Shown: in pieces, positions 24,274-29,681 of the stretch | How positions within the stretch are numbered: position 1 is the stretch's first letter | Layout of the letters: every line of letters starts with the position of its first letter | Source of the DNA: an uncultured Sutterella sp. | GTDB lineage: Bacteria > Pseudomonadota > Gammaproteobacteria > Burkholderiales > Burkholderiaceae_F | Length of the DNA stretch: 29,681 bases | Assembly (NCBI GenBank): GCA_900764215.1 | Contig: CAAFNI010000072.1 | Span: 1 to 29,681 of the forward strand | Direction of reading: 5' to 3' | Translations under genes and position numbers: made by a program | Notes under the pieces: generated by a model | Seen by the model: only the letters and a program-made list of their open reading frames with translations | The model's database searches: none | What the model was told of the DNA's origin: nothing

Positions 24274-24666
24274 TCAGAAAGAGCGAACTGCCGTCCAGCC
24301 CGCCCAAGTGCCTGCGAGGCTCAGCAGAAGATGCGAGGCCATATGGATGCAGGCCTTGATGAAGGCGCCGGAAACAAGAAGCGAGAAAGCCTCGGCTGAA
24401 AAGGTCGAAAAAGTCGTGAGGCCGCCAAGAAATCCGGTGATGACGAAGAGTCTTACGGCGGGGGGGAGGTCAGGATTGGCACTCGTCCAAGCGAGCGCAA
24501 CCCCGATCAAAAGTCCGCCCGCCGCATTGGCGGCAAGCGTGCCCCAAGGCATCCAGCCCGCAAGCGGGTTGAGCCAATAGGAGAGCGCCCAGCGGCAGAC
24601 GGCTCCAAATCCTGCGCCCGTTCCTACGGCCAGCATCACGAGCCACAAGGGCCCGTCTTTCGTCAT
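24274..24666 (-). CDS. crcB: Fluoride exporter CrcB/Fluc
   Basis: Small dual-topology membrane channel that exports fluoride. It has 130 residues with four hydrophobic segments. Diagnostic stretches: GAGFGAVCRWALS (about 17-29), WGTLAANAAGGLLIG (about 41-55, with the pore Asn), and GFLGGLTTFSTFS (about 78-90, with the Phe box and central sodium-site residues). Its ATG overlaps the moaE stop by 4 bases (ATGA), so translation is coupled. It is the last gene of the thrC-Moco operon. No fluoride riboswitch precedes it, which fits its internal operon position. Confidence 0.93.
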   Translation of the reverse strand: MTKDGPLWLVMLAVGTGAGFGAVCRWALSYWLNPLAGWMPWGTLAANAAGGLLIGVALAWTSANPDLPPAVRLFVITGFLGGLTTFSTFSAEAFSLLVSGAFIKACIHMASHLLLSLAGTWAGWTAVRSF

Positions 24667-25133
24667 CGCGCGTCCTCGCCCCAGCGTCGCTTCGCTTCTT
24701 CATCGCTCTCGCGCGCATCAACCCAGCGCTCGCCCTCGGGTGTCCGCTCCTTTTTCCAGAAAGGTGCTTCGGTCTTGAGCCAGTCCATGATGAATTCACA
24801 GGCCTCGAAGGCCTCGCGCCGGTGAGCGCTCGTGACGACGACGAGCACGATGTGTTCCCCCACCGCCATCTCGCCCACGCGATGAATGACCGTCACGCCG
24901 CAGACGTCCCAACGCGCTCTGGCGCGTTCGACGATGCCGGCGAGGGCCTTTTCCGTCATGGCGGGATAGTGTTCGAGCGTCAGATGCGTGACATCGCTCC
25001 CGTCATTGCGGTTTCGCACCACGCCGACAAAACTCGCCACGCCGCCCGCCTCGGGTGAACGTTCAATAAGACGTTCGACCTCTTCGCCGGGATTGAAATC
25101 CTCCTTGCTTACCCGGATCGTCGTCATCGGCAT
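24663..25133 (-). CDS. moaE: Molybdopterin synthase catalytic subunit MoaE
   Basis: Large subunit of molybdopterin synthase, which transfers sulfur from MoaD thiocarboxylate to precursor Z. It has 156 residues from the ATG at 25133, two bases after the moaD stop, with GGAGG inside the end of moaD; an alternative ATG lies two codons later. Typical features: GGVASFVGVVRNRN (about 29-42), HRVGEM (near 85), and the lysine-containing LKTEAPFWKKE (about 117-127), where the catalytic lysines lie. The C-terminal tail is charged (ESDEEAKRRWGEDAR). The tight spacing with moaD and overlap with crcB indicate one operon. Confidence 0.95.
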   Translation of the reverse strand: MPMTTIRVSKEDFNPGEEVERLIERSPEAGGVASFVGVVRNRNDGSDVTHLTLEHYPAMTEKALAGIVERARARWDVCGVTVIHRVGEMAVGEHIVLVVVTSAHRREAFEACEFIMDWLKTEAPFWKKERTPEGERWVDARESDEEAKRRWGEDAR

Positions 25134-25135
25134 GA

Positions 25136-25393
25136 TCAGCCTCCGGTCACCGGCGGAAAGAAGGCCACCTCGTCCCCCTCCTTCACGCCGTCGTCGGGCT
25201 CGGCCATTTCCTGATTGACAGCCGCGCGCACGCGGCGCGAATTGCCGAGTGCACTCGCATAAGGCTCGCCGCGGCCGCGAAGCCATTCGCGTAGCGCGGA
25301 GACCGTCGTCACGTCCTCAGGGACATCAACCTCTTCCTGCGTGCGGCCGAGGGCATCGCGCAGAAGTGCAAAATAAAGGATGCGGATTTTCAT
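25136..25393 (-). CDS. moaD: Molybdopterin synthase sulfur carrier MoaD
   Basis: Ubiquitin-like small subunit of molybdopterin synthase. It has 85 residues, starts MKIRILYFALLRDALG (the beta-grasp first strand), and ends PVTGG with the C-terminal double glycine that is adenylated and thiocarboxylated. Length is normal. It lies 2 bases from moaE and 62 bases after moeA; that gap holds a GC-rich hairpin. Confidence 0.95.
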   Translation of the reverse strand: MKIRILYFALLRDALGRTQEEVDVPEDVTTVSALREWLRGRGEPYASALGNSRRVRAAVNQEMAEPDDGVKEGDEVAFFPPVTGG

Positions 25394-25413
25394 TTTTCTC
25401 TCTTGCTCTAATG

Positions 25414-25440
25414 CGCCGGCCGCCCAAGCGTCGGCCGGCG
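25414..25440. repeat. GC-rich hairpin between moeA and moaD
   Basis: A 9-bp perfect stem CGCCGGCCG / CGGCCGGCG (25414-25422, 25432-25440) with a 9-base loop in the only sizeable gap of the operon. No T-run follows on the minus strand, so it may act in RNA processing or partial pausing rather than full termination. Confidence 0.5.
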
Positions 25441-25455
25441 TCTTTATGACTGTTC

Positions 25456-26661
25456 TCAGGCGAAGAACTGACAGAAGGGATAGTAGCTCACCATGTCGCC
25501 CTTCTTCACGGTGCCGCCCACGGGAATGTCGACCAGCCCGTCAGCCCAGGCCCAGGAGGAAAGCACCTGCGAATGCTGCGTATGGTATAAGTCAAGCCCT
25601 CCCGCCTCGTTGCGGCGCACGCGCACGAATTCCTGACGATCGCCTGGCTTGAGCCAATCGAAGTCGGCGCGAACGGCCATGGGCTTCACATCAATGTCGG
25701 TGAGCCCCATCGTCCTCAGAAGATAGGGACGAGCCATCATCAGGAAGACCACGAAGCCCGCCACCGGATTGCCCGGGCAGCCGATGAAGGGAACGCCCCG
25801 CACTTCGCCGAACGCCAGAGGCTTGCCGGGCTTGAGGCGAACGCGCCAGACGTTGAGCGAGCCGACCGCCTCGACCGCAGGCTTGATGTGATCCTCTTCT
25901 CCAACGCTCATGCCGCCCGTCGTCAGGATGACGTCGGCGGACGCCGCTGCGCTTTCAAAGGCCTCGATCGTTGCCTCGAGCGTATCGGGCACGTTGCCGA
26001 GGTCAAGCGCCTCGCAACCGAGCTCTTGAAGGAGGCTTCGGATCATGAAGCGGTTCGAGTTGTAAATGCCGCCTGGCGGCAGGGGCTCGCCCGGTTGCAC
26101 GAGCTCGTCACCCGAAAAGAAGATGCCGACTCGAAGGCGGCGATAGACCTTGACGTAGGCGCGACCGATCGAGGCGACCATCCCGATGGCGGCGGGCGTG
26201 AGACGCGCCCCCTGCTTGAGCACGATGCCGCCCTGCGGCACGTCGGAGCCGCGGCGGCGAACCCAAGCGCCTTCGCGCACGGGGGACCTGAAGCGCACAC
26301 CCTCTGGCGTCGCCTCGACATGCTCCTGAGGGACCACCGCATCGGCGCCTTCGGGCATCGGCGCACCCGTGAAAATGCGCGCTACGCTTCCAGAGGCAAG
26401 CCGTTCACCCACCTGACCGGCCGGTATGCGGTCTGAAACGGGAAGCGCCACCGGATTGGTCTCGCTCGCCTCAGCCAAATCGGCCGATCGAACCGCGTAG
26501 CCGTCCATCTGGGAGTTGTCCCAGCCCGGCACGGCGATCGGACTCACGATATCTTCGGCGAGCACGCGATGGGTTGAATAAAGGAGCGGAACAGTTTCCA
26601 TTCCCTCGACGGGGGCAGCCTTCTCCATGAGGCGGCGCAGGGCTTCGGCGTAGGTGATCAT
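25456..26661 (-). CDS. moeA: Molybdopterin molybdenumtransferase MoeA
   Basis: Inserts molybdate into adenylated molybdopterin. It has 401 residues, close to the family's usual ~410. PGWDNSQMDGYAVR (about 45-58) is the domain I/III signature. Also visible: GDELVQPGEPLPPGGIYNSN (about 188-207), TTGGMSVGEEDHIK (about 245-258), KPGKPLAFG and GCPGNPVAGF (about 276-303). Its ATG overlaps the mobB stop (ATGA, 4 bases). It is part of the thrC-mobB-moeA-moaD-moaE-crcB operon. The neighbourhood thrC-moeA-moaD-moaE is familiar from Burkholderiales. Confidence 0.96.
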   Translation of the reverse strand: MITYAEALRRLMEKAAPVEGMETVPLLYSTHRVLAEDIVSPIAVPGWDNSQMDGYAVRSADLAEASETNPVALPVSDRIPAGQVGERLASGSVARIFTGAPMPEGADAVVPQEHVEATPEGVRFRSPVREGAWVRRRGSDVPQGGIVLKQGARLTPAAIGMVASIGRAYVKVYRRLRVGIFFSGDELVQPGEPLPPGGIYNSNRFMIRSLLQELGCEALDLGNVPDTLEATIEAFESAAASADVILTTGGMSVGEEDHIKPAVEAVGSLNVWRVRLKPGKPLAFGEVRGVPFIGCPGNPVAGFVVFLMMARPYLLRTMGLTDIDVKPMAVRADFDWLKPGDRQEFVRVRRNEAGGLDLYHTQHSQVLSSWAWADGLVDIPVGGTVKKGDMVSYYPFCQFFA

Positions 26662-27146
26662 AGGCTTAGAACAAATTCGGCAACGGCGGCAGGGTCGTTG
26701 ATGTCGAGGCGAGGCACTCTTTCGTCCGCCTCCTCAAAGTCGGAAGCTACGGCCACCACGTCGTCATGCTTGAGCGAGAGTCTCGGGTTTGATTCGCACG
26801 CCCTGCGTCGGACTTCAATTTTAGGGAATGCGCCCTCGTTTTTAAACCCCTCCACAAGAATGAGGTCGACGTCGGAAAATTTGGCCAGAAGCTCGTCCAC
26901 CGACGGCTGTTCGGGCGTTTCGACAAGCATCGCCCATCTTCTGTCGCTTCGCACGATCACCTGCGAGGCGCCCGCCTCCCTATAGCGCCAGCTGTCCTTC
27001 CCCTGCTTGTCCATGTCGAACCCGTGATGCGCGTCCTTAAGCGCCGCGACCCGGAAGCCGCGGCGGGTGAGTTCCGCCGCAACCCGGGTCGCAAGGGTTG
27101 TCTTGCCGCTTTCGGAAAAGCCGACAAAACCAACCGTCTTAGGCAT
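26658..27146 (-). CDS. mobB: Molybdopterin-guanine dinucleotide biosynthesis protein MobB
   Basis: P-loop GTP-binding accessory protein of MGD cofactor formation. It has 162 residues. Walker A GFSESGKTTL is at about 9-18; KDAHHGFDMDKQGKDSWRYR (about 37-56) is a diagnostic MobB segment; LILVEGFKNEG near 95-105 is also typical. The ATG lies 8 bases inside the 3' end of thrC, and its stop overlaps moeA by 4 bases, so it is translationally tied to both. No mobA is seen in the window. Confidence 0.94.
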   Translation of the reverse strand: MPKTVGFVGFSESGKTTLATRVAAELTRRGFRVAALKDAHHGFDMDKQGKDSWRYREAGASQVIVRSDRRWAMLVETPEQPSVDELLAKFSDVDLILVEGFKNEGAFPKIEVRRRACESNPRLSLKHDDVVAVASDFEEADERVPRLDINDPAAVAEFVLSL

Positions 27147-28575
27147 CCGCGCACTCCGTCAGCCTGTCGATTTCTTCTCGCACCGCCGCCTCGCAGGCCG
27201 GCATCTGAACCTTGCGCTGCGGACGATTGAAGAGATCCGCCATGTCTTCGGGCGGCTCGACGGTCTCGCCTGTTGCCTGCTTCACCATTCTCGGGAACTT
27301 GACGGCCTGAACCGTCTCAACGCAGAGCGTCTTGACCCCGACCGGATGGAGATAAATCCCGGAGAAGAGCGCGTCGGCCGTATGCGGATCAACGTAGGTG
27401 TCGTACTCGAGATGCATCTGCTCAATGATCTCAAGACGGTTCGGATGATTCGAGGAGCCCGACACGACGCCTGAGAGGCGCACGCGGCGGAATTCATCGG
27501 GCGTAAGCGTGAATTCGCCCTTCGTCTTGAGGTCCTGAGCCAGCGCCTTGACGCGGGCCCCGTCTCGGCCGAGCACGTCAAAGAGAAAACGCTCGAAACT
27601 TGCCGCCCGCGAGATGTCCGTTGATGGCGAGGACGTCGCGATCGTTTCCGCCGAAGGCTTCGGCGCATAGCGGCCCGTGCGCAGGAATTCGTCCATGGCA
27701 TCGTTTTCATTCGTGCAGACGATGAGTCGCATGATCGGAAGCCCCATCTTTTTGGCCACCCAGCAGGCATAGGCGTTGCCGAAGTTGCCGCCAGGCACCG
27801 CAAAGACAACCTCTTCGCCCACATGCTCCACAGCCCTCAGGTATCCGTAGAAGTAGTAGACGATCTGCGGCACGATGCGGGCCCAGAGCACGGAGTTGAT
27901 GGCGCCGAGTCCGCGGGCCTTTGCGTATTCGCGATCCTCAAGGATTGTTCGAACGATGTCCTGGCATTCGTCAAACGTGCCGTTGACCTCAATGTTGACG
28001 ACGTTCTCATCTTTGTTGGAATAAAGCTGGGCTGCCTGGAACTGGCTCATGCGATCCTTGGGCGAGAGCATGACGACCTTGATGTTCTTGTGCCCCCCGA
28101 AAGCCGCTTCGGCCGACGCGCCCATGTCGCCCGTCGTTGCCCCCAGAAGCGTGCGGGGTCGCCCCTGTGCAAACGACGTATCGAAAAGCCTCGACATGAA
28201 CTGCATGGCGATGTCGTCGAAGGCGAGCGTCGGACCGTTCGAGAGCTCAAGCAGGCCTACCTGATCGTGAAGCCACTTAACGGGCGTGATCTCCTCGGCC
28301 GTGAACATGCCGCGGACGTGGCCGAAGTTTTTGGCCTGATAGGCCTCGGAGCAAATCTGCCAGAGATCCTCTTTCGGAAGCTCCTCGGCGAAAAGGCGAA
28401 TGACCTCAAAGGCCAGCGAGGCATATGACAGACCGCGCCACGTCATCAGCGTGTGAGCGTCGACCTCCGGAAACGCAGCGGGCACGTAAAGGCCGCCGTC
28501 CTCGGCATAGCCCTCAAATAAAATGTCGCTGAACGAAAAGCTCGACTCGAGGCCTCGAGTTGAAATGTACTGCAT
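27139..28575 (-). CDS. thrC: Threonine synthase homologue lacking the PLP lysine
   Basis: A 478-residue full-length member of the long bacterial threonine synthase family (O-phosphohomoserine to threonine). The family segment normally reads GPTLAFKD with the Lys that binds PLP; here it is GPTLAFDD, with D120 in place of Lys (codon GAC, 28216-28218). Other conserved motifs are also altered: GATTGDMG for GATSGDTG, SPKDRMS for SPHGRMS, PGGNFGN for PSGNFGN, and RAASFERFLF for VSSNFERFLF. The rest of the protein, including QDIV, NSVLWARIV and TNENDAMDEF, is well kept and in frame. A strong AAGGAGG site precedes the ATG. It is the first gene of the Moco operon. Family membership is secure; threonine synthase activity is doubtful. 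Confidence 0.9.
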   Translation of the reverse strand: MQYISTRGLESSFSFSDILFEGYAEDGGLYVPAAFPEVDAHTLMTWRGLSYASLAFEVIRLFAEELPKEDLWQICSEAYQAKNFGHVRGMFTAEEITPVKWLHDQVGLLELSNGPTLAFDDIAMQFMSRLFDTSFAQGRPRTLLGATTGDMGASAEAAFGGHKNIKVVMLSPKDRMSQFQAAQLYSNKDENVVNIEVNGTFDECQDIVRTILEDREYAKARGLGAINSVLWARIVPQIVYYFYGYLRAVEHVGEEVVFAVPGGNFGNAYACWVAKKMGLPIMRLIVCTNENDAMDEFLRTGRYAPKPSAETIATSSPSTDISRAASFERFLFDVLGRDGARVKALAQDLKTKGEFTLTPDEFRRVRLSGVVSGSSNHPNRLEIIEQMHLEYDTYVDPHTADALFSGIYLHPVGVKTLCVETVQAVKFPRMVKQATGETVEPPEDMADLFNRPQRKVQMPACEAAVREEIDRLTECADA

Positions 28576-28883
28576 GAAACCTCCTTAAAAAGGGGGAAAT
28601 AGTCGCTGTCACTCATCAGGCGAATGACGATAAATCCATACTACCTGAAAATCATTCTCCGAAAACTTAAAGAGACGCTTTTTTACGGAACCTAGACATT
28701 TGGCCTACAGCGAAATGAGAAACGGCAACCGGGAGCAAGCTGAGATAAAAAAATCCTCTCCCCGATTGTAAGTCTTACGTCCCCTCCTTCGGCACCCATC
28801 TTTTTTGGAAGATGCCCGACCGTCGCCAAACCTCTAAAATGCTCTCATCGTCCGTACACTGACCCACATCAGAGGGATACGCC
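28576..28883. other. Divergent intergenic region between thrC and the PIN-PhoH gene
   Basis: 308 bases with no gene. It must hold the thrC-operon promoter (minus) and the PIN-PhoH promoter (plus). TAGTAT is a possible minus-strand -10 near 28640, and TAAAAT (28835-28840) a possible plus-strand -10; neither has a good -35. A CATCTT-ttttgg-AAGATG dyad (28797-28814) and a small GTAAG/CTTAC palindrome near 28768-28776 are present. Confidence 0.4.
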
Positions 28884-29681
28884 ATGCCGCTTCCTAAAAT
28901 GCCCGCCAAGCGCGGGGACGTGCTGACCGACTATGGTCCCGAAGCAGATCTGACCAAGCCCGCAGCCAAGGCAAAACCCAAAGCCGCCAAGCCCGCGCTG
29001 GCCTCAGCAGCAAAACCCGCACGCCGTGCGGTGAAAAAGTCCGCCGCAGCTGATGTTGTGGCCGACTCCGCCGCCCTCATCGTTCTCAACGACGCGGCAG
29101 CAAAGCCAGTCTCCCGGACAGCCGCAGGGAGTTCCCCCAAGACTTCCCCGAAACCTTCCGCCAAAGCGCGCGGCAAAAAGACTGCTTCAGCCGAGCAGAT
29201 TCCTTCGGCCAAAGTCTCCGCGCCCGTCCAGACCGAAGTGCGCGAATCGAAACATGCCAACCGCCGCGGCCGCGCCGCCACGCCCGCCGACAAGCGCAAG
29301 CTGTTCGTCCTCGACACCAACGTGCTGATTCACGATCCGATGAGCATCTTCAGCTTCGCCGAGCACGACGTCTTTCTGCCCATGACGGTTCTCGAGGAAC
29401 TCGACAACCACAAGAAGGGGACGAGCGACGTCGCGCGCAACGCACGCTCTGTGAGCCGCAATCTCGATCAGCTGATGGAATTGAACGGCTCCGATCTTAC
29501 CCAAGGCGTGCCGCTCTCGTTGCTCGGCAACAAGGAAGCGACGGGCAGGCTCTTCTTTGAGACGCATGCAATTGATGCGCCGCTACCCGAAGCGCTTCCG
29601 ACCTTCAAAGGCGACAACCGCATCCTCTCCGTCGTCAAAGGCGCGGAAAGGGCCTTCCCTGATCAGGCCGTCGTGTTGGTG
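28884..29681 (+). CDS. PIN domain-PhoH family protein (PhoH2-like), N-terminal part
   Basis: 266 codons are open to the window end without a stop. Residues 1-137 are an Ala/Lys/Pro-rich, low-complexity extension (many PAAKAKPKAAKPA-like runs). From about residue 138 a PIN nuclease domain begins: KLFVLDTNVLIHDP with D144, then LPMTVLEELDNHKKG, ARNARSVSRNLDQL, and KGDNRILSVV near the end. This order is that of PhoH2-type proteins, in which a PIN domain precedes a PhoH ATPase/helicase; the ATPase part lies beyond the window. AGAGGG precedes the ATG at 28884; a second ATG five codons later is possible. RNase/RNA helicase activity is known for PhoH2 relatives; it is inferred here. Confidence 0.85.
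   Translation, partial: MPLPKMPAKRGDVLTDYGPEADLTKPAAKAKPKAAKPALASAAKPARRAVKKSAAADVVADSAALIVLNDAAAKPVSRTAAGSSPKTSPKPSAKARGKKTASAEQIPSAKVSAPVQTEVRESKHANRRGRAATPADKRKLFVLDTNVLIHDPMSIFSFAEHDVFLPMTVLEELDNHKKGTSDVARNARSVSRNLDQLMELNGSDLTQGVPLSLLGNKEATGRLFFETHAIDAPLPEALPTFKGDNRILSVVKGAERAFPDQAVVLV

Noticed and set aside
24667..25135. Fluoride riboswitch for crcB
   Set aside because: The sequence before crcB is the moaE coding region with a 4-base overlap; there is no leader to hold one.

Overview
The window reads as a chromosomal contig from a Sutterella/Parasutterella-like member of the Burkholderiales (Betaproteobacteria), an anaerobic or microaerophilic gut-type lineage. This is an inference from gene content and order, not from a marker gene. 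DNA is GC-rich. Betaproteobacterial neighbourhoods (recG-oxyR, orn / M48 protease / rsgA, thrC-moeA-moaD-moaE next to clpB) are combined with a fumarate-respiration set (aspA, Wolinella-like frdAB, a DcuC-type C4-dicarboxylate carrier). The first 17 bases are a Nextera transposase adapter remnant, not genome. No rRNA, tRNA, CRISPR array, IS element or phage gene was found.

Layout. 1-4397 (minus): frdA-frdB-aspA, which convert aspartate to fumarate and reduce it to succinate; no membrane-anchor subunit gene lies beside them. 4398-5211: an 814-bp divergent intergenic region with several dyads. 5212-10009 (plus): ridA, recG, oxyR and an AI-2E-family permease, ending at a clear terminator. 10248-11513: the dcuC-type carrier, preceded by a leader hairpin plus T-run. 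11764-12324: periplasmic Cu/Zn superoxide dismutase. 12429-13226 (minus): a stand-alone flavin/NAD(P)H reductase. 13519-14088 (minus): orn, divergent from a plus-strand run of an M48-like membrane protein, rsgA, moaA, putP and a 418-aa protein of unknown function (14221-20884). 21041-23635 (minus): clpB, with a near-consensus heat-shock promoter. 23747-24273: a gene-poor stretch. 24274-28575 (minus): a tightly packed operon thrC-mobB-moeA-moaD-moaE-crcB. 28884-end (plus): the N-terminal part of a PIN-PhoH protein.

Working together: aspA, frdAB and dcuC form a plausible dicarboxylate respiration route, and they share a CCG-rich proline codon habit unlike their neighbours, which suggests high expression. 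moaA, moaD, moaE, moeA and mobB cover much of molybdenum cofactor synthesis. oxyR and sodC suggest the organism meets oxygen.

The most striking observation is in the threonine synthase homologue. The residue that should be the PLP-binding lysine is aspartate (D120), and further substitutions fall in its other conserved active-site motifs. The fold and the betaproteobacterial gene context are kept. It looks like a pseudoenzyme or a repurposed ThrC translated in overlap with mobB. A second case is the M48/Ste24-like protein, which keeps HEXXH but has Gln where the third zinc ligand (Glu) is expected.
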